NCBI GenBank assembly: GCA_038363925.1
Contig: JAQQWL010000013.1
Span: 2,976,001-3,040,000 of the forward strand
Source: Apiospora phragmitis
Taxonomy: Eukaryota > Ascomycota > Sordariomycetes > Amphisphaeriales > Apiosporaceae
Reading direction: 5' to 3'
DNA length: 64,000 nucleotides
A program made the position numbers and the translations under genes. The notes beneath the pieces are model-generated. The model was given only the letters and a program-made list of their open reading frames with translations, was not told the DNA's origin and searched no databases. Of this stretch, positions 13,035-24,658 are shown one piece after another; positions within the stretch are counted from its first letter, which is position 1, and every line of letters starts with the position of its first letter.

Positions 13035-14774
13035 ATGGCGTCCGGGCTATTCAAGAAGTTGCCGACGGAGCTCTTGAGCGAGATTGGCCGGGCGCTCCCC
13101 TTCGACGACAGGCGGTGCCTGAGCGAAGTGGATGCGCGTCTCCGCCAGGTCTTGGTCCCCGGACTGTACAAGACGATCCGCTTCTCCAACCGGCCGTCGA
13201 GCAGGACGCCATCTCGCACGTGATGGCCAAGTACGGACACTATGCCCGCGACTTGTCGCTCAAGATGGACTTGAGCGGCCTCGAGGATCCGTTGACGGAC
13301 AGCGAAGAGGAGGAAGAAGCCGGCGAAGACGCAGATGGCCAGCCGCCTCGTCGGTATGCCGACTGGGCTACGTACGGGCTGCCCAACCCGACGTGCCACT
13401 TGCTGACGGGCCAGACCCTGCCTGCGGTGACGTTGGTAAGCGACTCTCGGGGATTATTCCTTTCTACTCCAGCCGTTATTCCTCGTTATCCCAGTGTTAT
13501 AAGGGGGATGGATTTACCGTTTATTCGAGGAGTTGGGTTTATTCCCTCCTGAGACATCCCGTTTGTTCTAGAAATAGTAATACTTACGGTGAGAGACGAT
13601 AGGTCACGATCCGCTTCACGTCGGGCCCCGACGACCAAGTCGCGCCCGGGCACGAGTTCGACCACGATTGGGAGGAGGTCTGGGCCGTCGCCCCCGACGA
13701 CGGCGACGAGAACCTGGCGTACGCCGAGGAGCACGAGAAGTGGCGGGCCGGCCTAGCCGCCATGTGGCAGGCCCTGACCGAGAACATGGGGGTGCGCCGC
13801 TTACGGACCGTGAATCTGCTGCCGGCGGCCGAGGCGACGACGTGGCGCCGACGGGGCTGGGCGCGCCTCCTCGGCCACCTCGAGACGCTCGAGCTGGGGC
13901 TCTGGGGCAACGCCGACGGCGCCCTGCTGCGCGACAGCTGCCGCTCGTTCCTCGCCGCCCTGGTGCAGAACTTCTATGAGCACCTGGCCGCGCCGTCGAT
14001 GCCGCTGCGCCGGCTCGCGCTCGCGGCGCACCCGAGCTGTCCCCTGAACGTCCCCGACGACGACGGCGACCTGTGGCCCTACGGGTTCAAGCACGTGCGA
14101 GGCGGCATGCGCCGAGGCGGAGGCCTAGCGCCGCGTCTGCGCGAGCTGCGCATCGAGAACTGTCTCGTCAGTCATGACCTTGCGGCCTATATCGCGGACC
14201 GGGCACGGTCGCCGGGGTCCTTACGGAAGGTCGAGCTGGTCGACTGCAAGGCCATCGTGATGGAGACGGATTACGAGGGAGCCTGTATCACCTGGGCGGA
14301 ATTCTTCGGGGCGATTTTGGAGTGAGGAGCTATCACGGCAATAGGTCCTCCGCCGCCGAAAGCCCCCTCCTGCTCGAGGAGTTGGTGTTGGCGCAGAGCG
14401 AGGCCGTCGAACTGTTCGACGAGGAGAAGTATCGGTCTGCCTTGACGCAGAAGAGCTACCACCCGGAGCGGGAGGAGGCCGAGGAACAACGACGATGGGC
14501 CCGGCGCCTGCGCGACCGTGTTCGAGCGCCGCAGCAGGGCGGTGGGGGATATGGCGATTTTACCACCGAGGCCGAGATGATGATGATTTTCCCGTACGTG
14601 TCCATGGAGAACCAGTACCGCCACGTGGTCGGCCTCAGCGAAACCAATCTGCGCCGGGCCGAGGACGGCGAGGATGCGGCGGCGTGCAAGAAACTGATGG
14701 ACGTCGTGCGAGCCAACAGGGAGCGTCGGGAAATACAGCAGCGGCCCGATACGGGCAGCAGAGCGGTGCCCTGA
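13035..14774 (+). CDS. F-box protein with an introner-like intron and frame breaks
   Basis: The N-terminus from ATG 13035 (LFKKLPTELLSEIG then LPFDDRRCLSEVDARLR) is a fungal F-box, expected to bind Skp1 in an SCF ubiquitin ligase. An acidic stretch (DSEEEEEAGEDADG) and a leucine-rich C-terminal substrate-type region follow. The frame breaks at about 13189-13192, where one C is missing (FSN then PAVEQDAISHVM). Intron 13436-13602 is phase 0 and joins AVTL to VTIRF. The frame stops at 14323. A continuation in another frame (14326-14774, LLLEELVLAQSEAVELF to GSRAVP) has the same codon style and is probably the true C-terminus after another indel near 14318. The substrate is unknown. Confidence 0.75.
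13436..13602 (+). repeat. Introner-like element copy 1 (167-bp intron of the F-box gene)
   Basis: It starts GTAAGCGACTCTC, ends ACGATAG, and has a branch-site-like TAATACTTACG about 20 nt before the AG. The whole intron aligns with 18119-18307, differing by scattered substitutions and one 22-bp segment. It interrupts the F-box frame in phase 0 without changing it. Confidence 0.75.
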
Positions 14775-16120
14775 TTTATCCGCACCAACCATCGCTTCCG
14801 GCTTCTTCTGGACTGACCGGGATACATTAATAGCTCCTCGACCCTTGACTTTTATTCAACAAACATCGGTAGACTCAAAGTATCGAATTAGTTCTAACGT
14901 CTACTTCCTAATCTTAGCGGCCTCTAATCCCCACACGAATTTAAGCATTACTACATATTCTTATTAAATACGTCGAATCTCTCGCCCGATACTTTAGTAC
15001 ACTATTATATACAACTCTCTATAGCCTAACTAGCCACACGCTTACTCTACCACGGAAAGCAGCTTATACTTCACAATAAGCAAGATACCATCTCGGATTA
15101 GCCTACATCGCTCGGAGAGTCAGACTCACCCCTTATACACCTAGGTCCCATGCATACTTCATGGCAACTGTCCTGATGTGCACCCTGTTGCCATATAACT
15201 CTCCTTAAAGCTCGACCTACACCGTGCTTTCACAGATCTGGTGTTGCTACACATCCACACGTGCTGTCCTCAAGTTTCACACTTGTGGTCTACACTGTTC
15301 GCTACTTGAAAGTCCCAGTATCATGCAGCTTCCTACTCTCAGCTCCGTCAACCATCGCGTCGAGCCTCTCACAAGGGGTCTCCATTACTGGAATACCGGG
15401 GCAGAGCATGCTCCCGAATACCGACGACATCTGCCAAACGAGCTCTCTGGCACTGCTGCGCCACGCAAATACACTGCTCAACCTGGCAAGTTCAATCTGC
15501 TTCGAGAATCATTGAACGGCAATACAGAAGTTCCCCAAAGAATAATCCGCATCGACAGAGCCTCAGTACAGTCAGAAGTAGCACCGTCGCTCTCGAGGCC
15601 AAGCCTCCATCTGTCAGACCCTGATGAGCTGAGATAACTCCACAACACTCGATTCAACTCCTCATCGCCCAACGCCAAGTCCTCGACGTCCGACGCGAGC
15701 TCTGCCGTCTAGGGAGATGAGCACACGACGACCCAAATCTCCGGCAAGCCCCATCCTCCACGAAATAATGCCACTTCTGCGGTGCTGACTCCGATAAACT
15801 CGTGGCGAAAACAGGTAAAACTAAGGCTCGATACATGTTTACTGCATCCTAGCACGGCTGGTTATTGATCGGCTATTAGCCAACTACATCATATCGACAA
15901 GAAACTTTGGAAGAATTCCTCCTTGAGGAGAATACGTGTCGCCTATACCGTCATCCGCTGTCTTCCAACTACGCCCGAATTCTGCTGCCTTCCAAATACT
16001 GCTCGCCATCCGCGAAGCTTCAACACAGTACCGTCGTCCGTCGATAAAAGACTGTTCCGTCATCCGTCAACAAAACACCGTCTCGTCAACCCTTGTCCAC
16101 CCATCAGTAGCGTCGTCCCT
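14775..16120. other. No recognisable gene
   Basis: The stretch has AT-enriched segments at 14850-15150 and open frames without known motifs, such as 15224-15637. It may be degenerate sequence. I could not assign anything. Confidence 0.4.
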
Positions 16121-16200
16121 CTCGATCGTCCAGCAACACTATCGTCCGTCCAGCAACACTGTCGTTTGTCCAGCAACACTGTCGTCCGTCGAAACCACTG
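16121..16200 (+). repeat. Tandem repeat, 20-bp unit, four copies
   Basis: Units begin at 16121, 16141, 16161 and 16181, each a version of RTCGTCCGTCCAGCAACACT. The fourth is the most diverged. No coding frame is evident across it. Confidence 0.8.
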
Positions 16201-17311
16201 CCCGTCAAAACCAGTTATGTCAAGTAAAGTGTCTCCCTCTTAGGCGTGTATGTGTGTGTCGTGTTTTTATCACGCTTCGACGTGTGCTCTTATTCTTCTT
16301 TCCGTTATTGTGTTCATACCACTCTATGCCTAGAATGTTCTCTTGATCTTTTCTTGTTTTCTTGCTCTTTCAATTGGTTCCACGGATGACTTTGCCCAGT
16401 TTACATACGTCTGCACGGCTGGTCTTGACTATACGAAAGAATCCAACAGCTTGTCGACCAAGAGAGTTTCGTACTCAATTGAGATCCCAATCGAAGCGGA
16501 GCTACACCATCTGTAGGTAACGATTCCACTCTCGGATTTAGATATTCTAAAACACTGAGTTTAATGAGTCATGGAATCGCGGGTTGGGGGAAGAGACGAG
16601 GGCAGCGAATGCCATTGGGATTCCTGCGGGACCTCCGGAATCCAGAATTGGACGGGATTCGTTTATTCTCGAAGACCGGAGGACGTCTTACGAGAGCGTG
16701 GAGTGAAGTAAAGTATGTATAGATTGTTGGCAATCGGGCAGCCCGTCAGTGGAGATGAGCATGGGAATTGAGTAGCTCGCAACGACTTGGATGGCTCGAA
16801 AGGCTGGCAGTGTCTTTGATTAGACGCATCAACGTATCTTGCATAGCATATCTACTTATATACAAGTCTCCGATTTAAAAAGGGGGTGGTTTGGTATTCC
16901 ATCTCCCGTCGCCATAAAGGGGTTGGTGGCCGTCATTTCGCTGAAATCACCCTCATTCAATACGGCGGCACGAAAGCTGACCAACAATGAACCTCACCCA
17001 AGCCATGGACGTTTATTTTTGCTCCTCGGCCCCGTTCACCACCACGATCACCAGCGTCGCGACCAACACCCGGAGCCTTTCCCATGCCTTGCATCAGTAC
17101 TAGAGAGGCTCGTTGTCACCGACTGCTGCACCGAACCACATCATCTAGCGTCGGAGGGCCATTCGTGCTTGGCTGCGACGGAGAACAAGTTGATCTACGT
17201 TCCGATATATGGGCATTGCTCACCAACCTACCGAAGCGTGCGCAAACATTCTCAACCTTCCTCCGATCGTGGTGACTCAGAGACTTGAAAGCTCAAACCC
17301 CCCAGTTGCCC
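16201..17311. other. No recognisable gene
   Basis: There are open frames of up to 149 codons (16839-17288) but no domain, no convincing splice structure and no family resemblance that I can see. Confidence 0.4.
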
Positions 17312-17319
17312 TATATAAA
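17312..17319 (+). promoter_or_regulatory. Candidate TATA box for the 17.46-kb gene
   Basis: TATATAAA lies about 145 bp upstream of the ATG at 17464 and is followed by a pyrimidine-rich tract near 17350, as in many fungal promoters. Confidence 0.35.
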
Positions 17320-17463
17320 TACCAGAACCTTTTAACCGCCAACCCTCATTTTTTTCGTTTTGTTTTCTCTGGTTCGATATGAGGCCCAGAAATCAAGTCT
17401 CACAACAACGCGCAATATACCCTTAAATCTATCAACCCAAAAGAAGCCGTCAACACATTCATA

Positions 17464-17950
17464 ATGTCGAGCAATACCAGGCTAGCATCTATACCTTCGG
17501 GCTTAAATCCCAAGTCAATTTCGGAAAGCTCAGAGCCTTCTTTAAGGGGAAAGACAAGGACACATACACAATTCGAAGGAAAACTCTATCTCATTCAGTA
17601 CTCGCTAGCAAATCAAAGACGCCATTAGGCAGGTCAGAAGCTACCACAGAGTCTAAAACATCAAGGAATCCGTCATTGACAAGATCCGAGACTCCCTCCT
17701 TAGCTTCATCGCCATATACTTTTCCTACGCCATCACGCAACCCAGAAGCTGTCGCAGAATCTCCTGCATCAAGGAACCCGTCCTTGAAAAGACCAAAAAC
17801 TCCATCCTCAATTTCATCGCAACGTACCTTTTACTCGATAGAGTCCGCAACGGCAGGGAACAGGACTGAGGACTACAGCGGCCTATGCACCCTAGTAAAT
17901 ACGCTAGAAGCAAACATATTCTGCAGGGCAAGACTATTTGGATCGTATTG
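17464..17950 (+). CDS. Hypothetical protein with an internal Ser/Pro-rich duplication
   Basis: I do not recognise a family. A long open frame ends at the stop at 17950. Its C-terminal part carries two tandem copies (about 17638-17743 and 17744-17840) of a 33-residue Ser/Pro/Arg unit of the pattern SRNPSL-R--TPS--SS. The ATG at 17464 (ATAATGTCG) opens a different frame that stops near 17628, so either a frame break or an unseen intron links start and repeat region. The composition suggests a disordered protein. Existence as a gene is uncertain. Confidence 0.3.
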
Positions 17951-18118
17951 ATATATTTACTATAATAAGCACTTATAACCGCTTAATGTACAGCGTTGGC
18001 CGAACCCCTTCAATCGGACTAATCTATATAGATACATATTTAGTGTCTAGTACTATTTGGGAAAGGCCCCATCTCGGGGCTTTCTCGCGTGTTGTGTTAC
18101 TGGCGAGTCATGCCGCCG

Positions 18119-18307
18119 GTAAGCGACTTTCAAGTTTGATTCCTTCCTGTTCCAGCGTTTATTCCTCCTTATTCTGATGTTTATTCCCCGTTATCCCAGT
18201 ATCTTAGGAGGAGTGGACTCACCGTTTATTTGAGGGGTTGTCTTAATTCCATCTTGTGACATACCGTTTATCCTAAAAAGTGTAATACTAACGCCAAGAG
18301 TTGGTAG
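18119..18307 (+). repeat. Introner-like element copy 2 (189 bp)
   Basis: It starts GTAAGCGACTTTC, has a perfect fungal branch site TACTAAC near 18288, and ends GTTGGTAG. It matches the F-box intron 13436-13602 end to end. The extra length is a single 22-bp segment (TTATTCTGATG TTTATTCCCC type) that repeats the internal TTTATTCC motif: 167 + 22 = 189. I found no clear coding exons on either side, so its host gene is unknown or lost. Confidence 0.7.
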
Positions 18308-18472
18308 GGGGTCGGGTTCATCCGATCAGATTGGTTGCGACAGGGATTCGCAAACCACTGAAGTGTATGAGGCTCTGCTCTTCTAAAAGCCGCATGTTAT
18401 GCACGCAGTATCAGTAGGCGTTGGACGTTCCTTCACTTTTTTCTTCAACCAAGCCACCCCTTAGTTTTTCCA

Positions 18473-19300
18473 AGATGGGCGATTTGACAACCTCCCTGAC
18501 TTCGATAGTCTACCTCGAGTGGAAGGCATGTCCAAGGGGTGCGCATGGGGACTCTTGTATTAAGTGGCCTGCTGCCAGCTGGATATCTTGAAGTCTGACG
18601 TTCAGGCCGGTAAGGAGCAACTACAGGGGTCGGCGGATCACCTCGCATACGACCCCGAGAAGCGCATCCCGTCCATTGACCACTGGCACAGTACGAGCCC
18701 GTGAGTCGGCACACCATCACGGTCGAGGACCTGGAGGCGGTGGCGGCGCACCAGGGGGCGGATTTCAAGAAGGGCGACCTTCTGGTCGTACACACCGGCA
18801 TGGCGGAGGACATCGCGCCGATGAACGCGGAGCAGCAGCTGCAGAAGATGATGGACGGGCAGGGTGGCTTGATCGGTATCGAGGGTAACGAGAAAGCCGC
18901 AAAGGTAATCATGTATAGCGCATAAACCCCTTCTCCCGAACACGCACCCAATGACACAGCAATTTCATGGCCGACCCTCGGAGTCCAGTGGTTCTGGAAC
19001 CAGCACTTCGCTGCCGTGGCGGCTGACGACCTGTCCTTCGAAGTGACCCGCCGCAGAAACCAGACGGCACTGTGGGCGATGGTGGCGACCTAGGTAAGCA
19101 AAAACCAAACGATCAATTATCAACCGCCTCGAAGTTCTCATCACTGAATCTCGACGATATCCCAGTACTTCACCCTTACTTCTTGAGTCTCTTTGGTTTG
19201 ACCATCGGTGAGATCTGGAACCTCAAAGCACTCTCCGAGTATTGCGCCAAAACGGGCTGATACACCTTTCTGCTCACCTCAGCGCCACTCAATATGTAAG
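18473..19300 (+). pseudogene. Cyclase-family (kynurenine formamidase-like metal hydrolase) pseudogene
   Basis: Translation in shifting frames follows the fungal putative-cyclase family. The N-terminus is RFDNLPDFDSLPRVEGM and CAWG. An internal block TITVEDLEAVAAHQGADFKKGDLLVVHTG follows, then IEGNEKAAK, a donor-like site, WFWNQHFAAVA, and LFGLTIGEIWNLKALSEYC. Lesions: a missing base right after the start ATG (18473), loss of roughly 80 residues of the metal-binding middle part (near 18535-18690), an in-frame TGA in place of Arg at 19258-19260, and no C-terminal NVPGG-type exon. It cannot make a working enzyme. The family usually hydrolyses acylated aromatic amines or related substrates. Confidence 0.75.
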
Positions 19301-19776
19301 TATAGGTCCAGGTGACGCAGCGGTCAGGTTCTCTCCGCGTAAGACACGCGCTAATCCCCATCGTAATCCGGGCTTGGTTGCGTCGCCGCCCAACGCTCTA
19401 GCGTTAATGTAGAAAAATGCCAGATCGATTCGACCTCGACAAAAAATGCAAACGAAACATGAATAAAACATGCGTTTATGGCCAGCCTGTCTAACCTTGT
19501 TTGCAGTGGAAGACCGCAGATTCCTGGAAGCTAGCTGTTGACTGGCTAACTGTCATATAAACCATATGCGTGCCCCGGCATGAGTATGTAGCACATAATA
19601 TAGGCTCGTTTCGGTTTGATAGACCGGTTGCGACCAATAAATGTCTCTAAAATGGTTCTGACCTGAAAGCCGCTTCAGCCTCTGCATATGCGTCGTAGGA
19701 CCACATCCATGTTTGTGCCAGACGCCCAATCCTATTCCTGAAGTCAGTCGAGAGAGTGTATTGACATGGGGGGGCA
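19301..19776. other. No recognisable gene
   Basis: 3' flank of both the cyclase pseudogene and the monooxygenase below. A weakly tRNA-like stretch near 19300 was examined and not accepted. Confidence 0.4.
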
Positions 19777-21162
19777 TCATACATACTCAAGTCTGGGACA
19801 CGAAGAACCAGCCCCTGGCGCCGAACTCTCTTCGTCGTTTCTGCAGCCACCACCAGTCGTAGCTCGCAATTGGCTTTCGAAGACAACCGTCTCCTCCCGC
19901 ATCCTCTGCGCTCGCGCGTTTCGTATTCTAACATATAGGGCAGTGGCTGCAGGAAGCTGTGACACGCTACGCACGTGGCCGAGTAGGCAGCCTATGGTTG
20001 CTGCGTCCTCGAGGTCCAGGCTCAGGCCCTGGCTCAGAAAGGGGGACATGGTGTTTGCGGCGTCGCCGACGAGAATGCTCGTGCCCTGCGGCGAACAATT
20101 CTCTGGTAGTTCTGGTACTTTTGGTGCGACGTGTTTGTGTCAGCTACTGGTCGACTCTCGTGGCTGGGATGCGTGAAACAACTAACAGTGTACCGCTGTC
20201 CATTTGTTCACTCTCTGCGCAGCATCGATCATGGAAGACAGCCTAGACCATAATCAACGTCTAGGAAAGCCACTTGTAGTGTTAAAGGGGCTCAGTATGC
20301 CACTTACAAGACGTCCCAGTCCTTGAAGTAATATCCGAGCTCGTCCGTTGGTGTGGTAGTCGCTCCATGCAGGAGTTGGTTATGTGGAATAAGAACCATC
20401 ATGCTCAACTGGGCACCTCTCTTCATTGGAAAGGCGGAGACGTATGATCCATTTCCGACCCATGTGCGGATGAAAGCGGCGTCCATAAAGGCTAGCAAAG
20501 CAGGATCGTGCACCGTGAAACGATCCACGGTGATGCGGTACGCGACGTATCTCGTAGCTGCTGGATCCACAGGTCTGTCAAGTATGATATTCCTCAGCCG
20601 CGAATTGGTGCCTTCGGCGATAACCACTAGGTCTCCGCAGTGCATCGCGCCGCTCTCGAGCTGTATCGTCACGCCTCCATCATCATCTTCGTCGTCCAGA
20701 CTCGTGACGCGAGCGCCGAAGCGGACCGTGGCCCCAACCTCTTGAGCTCGGTGCAGTAGTGCCGCTTGTAGATCGACTCGGTGGAACGTCAATGGCGGCT
20801 GGGACTCCTTTTGATGCGAATTTGCGCTATCACCATCCTCGCCAGCCGTCCACAGATCGGGGCTGAGTGGTGCCCCGTAAGAGTCACACAGTTGCCACCG
20901 CGCGATGGGTGTGTGGTTGTTGCCTGCTTCTGGAACGCCGCCATCACTAACACCAATACCCCATCTTGAAAGCAGCCTGGTCCCGTTTTGGGCAGGTCAG
21001 CACTCCAGACCCGAAGGGGTGTGGCTGCGGGGCTGCCTCGAACACGGTGGCTTTGTGTCCGGCAAGCGACACGGAAATGGTTGTGGCTAAGCCGCTTAGC
21101 CCGCCTCCAACAATGAGAACATGGAGAGGCGACTCGAAGGCCATTTCCATTGGCAGTTCCAT
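19777..21162 (-). CDS. FAD-dependent monooxygenase, salicylate hydroxylase-like (class A), one frame break
   Basis: The start is ATG at 21162. The N-terminal FAD dinucleotide fold is VLIVGGGLSGLATTISV with an acidic end VFEAAP. The middle (FHRVDLQAALLHRA, VVIAEGTNSRLR) is the family's substrate-entry and DG-like region. The C-terminal FAD-ribityl motif is ILVGDAANTMSPFLSQG. Such enzymes use NAD(P)H and O2 to hydroxylate aromatic or polyketide acids. An intron near 20235-20305 is seen, and a further one probably joins KWTA to the ILVGDAAN exon. One extra A in the AAAA run at 20986-20989 (minus-strand reading) breaks the frame after GVLTCP; without it, NGTRLLSRWG follows as expected. It lies tail-on to the cyclase pseudogene and upstream of two other oxygenases. 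Confidence 0.8.
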
Positions 21163-22297
21163 GTATTGTCACTGGCTAATAAGACGATGTGCTTAAGGAA
21201 GCTCACTAAGAAGTCGAATGCCATGCGTCAGCGGCTGCAGAAGGGCGACAAAGTGCATCATCAGAAACAGGCTTTCACATTTTTCAGATTCAAGCGATGT
21301 TGAAAAGCCAAGCTCAAGGACAAATTGGAATGCAGGTTTTACCCCTCAACGCAAAATCCCAAAAGGGGCAACGCCGGATGTCATTGTGTTGTGGCCTGAG
21401 ATCGGCGTTGGAGAAGTGGAGGGGGGCCGAGGGAGCCTCACCCGCATACGCCAAGGAGGTCCGTAGCAGGCTAGGCTGGTTTAGATAAACCAATGGACTG
21501 CAGTTCAGGATCCTGCCACCATTGACATACGGAATAACGCCTCCCGGACCGTCCAATAATTAATTACACGTCTAAATCGGAATCGACGTCGAAGAACATT
21601 TCAACGCTTCAGATTTTCGACAGCTATTCCAGCGTTGATTCCATGGTAAGTACACATTGAGCGCTTTGGCGGGCGTTTATTCCAGTGTATAGTTGACTAG
21701 GTACGGTTAGCCTAAGCGCTAATTAGATCCAGTCTTTACTGCTACGGGTGCGTGCCCGCTTCACCAAGCCGAGATCGCGAATCAGCAGGGGACAGGGGGA
21801 GCCAAGCCGGCCATCAGAAGTTGATGGCCACTCAATAGTGCATGATCGAGTACTGCTGCTACTAAAGCAATGCTGATAAAAGGTTTAACCCAAATGCATT
21901 ACATGACGTGGTGTGCTGTACTGAGCTGGGTTATTCTCCAACGCGGTGGCTGGCCCAAACTGCTCCCCTGGCAATTCAAGGTGTTGCGCAAGTTGGGACG
22001 AACCTGAACAATCTATCGCGGTAACGCATGCCATATTGACTCCAGCAATGGCAGTTTCTGGTACATACGACCATATCCTGCTGAATACTAGGGATCCCGT
22101 CCGCTCTCCCATATATAAGCAGCAGAGAGCCGAATTAGTACTAGGGTCGGTGACGACCTGGGAATCCTCGGTGTTGTATGTTTATGCACTTTTTGCTACC
22201 TGGCATTACCTACGAAAACGCGCAATTTAGTGTCTCAATCTTTGGATTTACTATGTACATATGGGCATGAATGGGTAGCTATAATGATCGTCTCTTC
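21163..22297. other. Intergenic stretch, no gene seen
   Basis: No domain-bearing frame was found. A short stretch near 21600-21705 shares ATTCCAGCGTTGATTCC-type words with the introner-like element, but the match is too short to call. Confidence 0.4.
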
Positions 22298-23553
22298 CTA
22301 AACCACCGTGATCGGCTGCGCCGCAGCTGGGGGCGCCGCCGCGATGACCTCGACGCCGTCCTCGAGCTCCTCGGCCTCGGGTTCGTGCATGCCGCCGAGG
22401 ATCATATGGGCGGGCGCCTGCTTCTGCAGCTCGGCGTCGGTGGTGAAGGCGAAGAACTTCTCGTCGTGCCACTGGCCGGCCGTGACGTAGCGGCCGGCGG
22501 GGTCCGTGAACATGGTCGTGTCCTCGGCGCGCAGGAAGTAGGCGATGGAGTAGCGGTGCTGCGCGTAGTCGTACGGCACGACGCGGTGGATGCACGACTG
22601 CATCGTGTGTCCGCTCGCGAACCGCAGCGAGTCGCCGACGTTGACGATGGCGCAGCCTTGCTTGGGTTTCACGAAGCCGAACTCGCGCGCGCCGGGCGGA
22701 CGGATCTGCATGCCCCACTCGTGGCTGAAGAGCAGGGTGAGCGACGAGATGTCTGTGTGCTTCTGGTGCCCGATCTGCTTGTCCTTGGCCGGGTCCGACG
22801 GGATGTAGTGCATCATGGCCAGCGTCGTCGTCGAGGGCTTGTCGTTGCGGTGCGAGCACTCGAACCGCGACGCGCCCGTCAGGCCCAGGCCGGTGGAGAG
22901 GGCCGACAGGATGGCTTTGGTCACCACGTTGCTGCCGGCGATGGCGTTCTCGAGCACCTTGATGTCGCCGCTGTTCTTGATCACGTCGGGGATGTGCGGG
23001 CTGTCCCGCTGGATCTCGTCGCGGGCGACCTTGCACAGAGTGTCAGTGGTTTGCTCGGTGAATGAAGATTGAACTGGAACGGAAAGGCGGGGGTGTTAGG
23101 AGTTGCGCTGTCTTACCTTGATCATCTCGTAGCCGTCTTTGGTTCCCTCAAGGACACCAGTTCGGGAAGCAATGGGTTCATATCTAGACCATCGAGCCAA
23201 GGTCAGTATAATATCTCAACTTGGTGGCACAATGCGGGGTGGCTTGTGTTACTGGAAACGTACCCAAGATGAGGCGAGACTAGACCGTATTGGTTCTTCT
23301 CCTCGATGGGCGCCTCGAAGAAGCGGTGCATCAGGTCGAGCGTCTTCTCCTGGTCCTCGAGCAGGCGGCGGCCGTCGATGCCGGAGAGGTCGATGTAGAA
23401 GTAGCCCTGCGTCTGGCAAATGCGGACGGCCTTCTCGACCTCCTTGGGCTCCTGGCAGAGGATCTTGGAGAAGTTGACCGTCTCCATGGGGTAGACGGGG
23501 ACCTGCTTCCCGTTCCACTGGACGGTCTCGGGCACTTCGTTGGTGACACCCAT
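22298..23553 (-). CDS. 2-oxoglutarate/Fe(II)-dependent oxygenase (isopenicillin N synthase-like), intact
   Basis: Three exons (23553-23264, 23183-23117, 23029-22298) with phases that agree, giving 362 aa. The N-terminal DIOX_N part runs from MGVTNEVPETVQW. The catalytic domain has the iron ligands H-x-D in HKHTDISSL and the distal His in HRVV, and the 2-oxoglutarate-binding RYSIAYF (R-x-S). Intron 2 uses donor AAG|GTAAG and acceptor CAAG|GTC, joining MIK to VARDEIQ; the nearer AG would break the frame. The family oxidises small molecules in secondary metabolism. It is flanked by an FAD monooxygenase and an AsaB-like gene, which suggests a shared pathway. The substrate is unknown. Confidence 0.9.
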
Positions 23554-23685
23554 GGTTGCTATTAGAATGTGCCGCTGTCTGTGTTGATGAGAGTGAAAGA
23601 ACGGAGTTGAGTTTAGGGTGGTTGGTATTGTCGATAAGGGGGCGAGACTTCGAGATCCCCCCTTTTTGCTCCGTCTCCCTCCCCC

Positions 23686-23692
23686 TTTTATA
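23686..23692 (-). promoter_or_regulatory. TATA box of the 2OG oxygenase gene
   Basis: On the minus strand the sequence reads TATAAAAGGGGGAGGG, about 135 bp upstream of the ATG at 23553. Confidence 0.5.
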
Positions 23693-23699
23693 GATGGTT

Positions 23700-24658
23700 C
23701 CGAGACGCTCTTGGCTTGGCTGCATGCCACCGGAAGGTCGATTCCGCCTACTCAGGATCGCCTCCGTGATGTAGTCTATGCGCCATTGAACCTACATCCC
23801 ATTACCCCAACGTTGTGCAATGCCGGATCTGGGCTTTCTGTGCCCCTCACCTGCTTCATTTATCGGTCATGCATCGGCCATTTCGCCATATTCTCTGCTC
23901 CCGCTCATTGAAACAAGCCAAGACCCAATCGCAGGAGCGCCGCGGTATCATATGGCCACCTATGATAGCTCATCACGACGTTTTCGATGATGCTCCTTTC
24001 CTTGGCGCGTCGTACATTATTCGGAACACGTGCCTCGGCAGCCATGTCTCAGCAAGTAAAGATTCGCGGCGGCATAGATAATATATCGCTGCAGCCTGCT
24101 AAAAGATGGTTCGCGTGAGGGGATCCTGCATGGACGTCGCAATGCCCAGAGGTCTTGTGTTGGGGTACGCCTATAGCAGAGTCGCACGCCAAGGCCCGGT
24201 AGATACCCCAACAGCTCCCCGAGTTACGCGCGGCGCGACGGCATTGGTCGTCAATACTTGGCGCAGGAGCTGCAGAAATATCCACTTGCACTTTGAGATA
24301 GATTGATTGCCACGACAAACCCCGCACCGTCTACGCGACATTTCGAAATCAGGGTGGGCAATCAATGAAGACGCCACTCGGGCTCCTGAGGGACCTATCG
24401 CCCCGGATATGGATCGGCACCCGCAGCATTGCCGGCCGAGAGATAAGGGCAGTTGTCAATGGACTGCAGAGCGGCAGTCTCGATTATGTCGTGAGATTCA
24501 ATAAACAACAACTTTCTGTACAGCCATCGTCGATGGAATCAAATTTCAGGGATGATGATGTTGAGTCATGATAAGCTTAAATAATGTTGCTATTGAAGTG
24601 ATCAGATGAACTCAAACCCAAAACACCAAGACTTTGAAGTCCATAGGTATAAATCTAG
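23700..24658. other. Intergenic stretch, no gene seen
   Basis: Lies upstream of the 2OG oxygenase and downstream of the AsaB-like gene. Only short open frames without motifs were found. Confidence 0.4.

Noticed and set aside
19289..19361. tRNA-like stretch (GCAGCGGTCAGGTTCTC)
   Set aside because: No matching acceptor stem or T-arm could be paired, and it lies in the cyclase pseudogene flank.
21600..21705. Possible third introner-like copy (GTAAGT...TAG with TTCCAGCG words)
   Set aside because: Only short words match copies 1 and 2; the length and order do not agree.
22271..23065. 264-codon plus-strand frame
   Set aside because: Antisense of the 2OG oxygenase exon 3; the minus strand has all catalytic motifs and valid splicing.
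23030..23116. Frame error in the 2OG oxygenase between exons 2 and 3
   Set aside because: Disappears when the acceptor CAAG before 23029 is used; the gene is intact.
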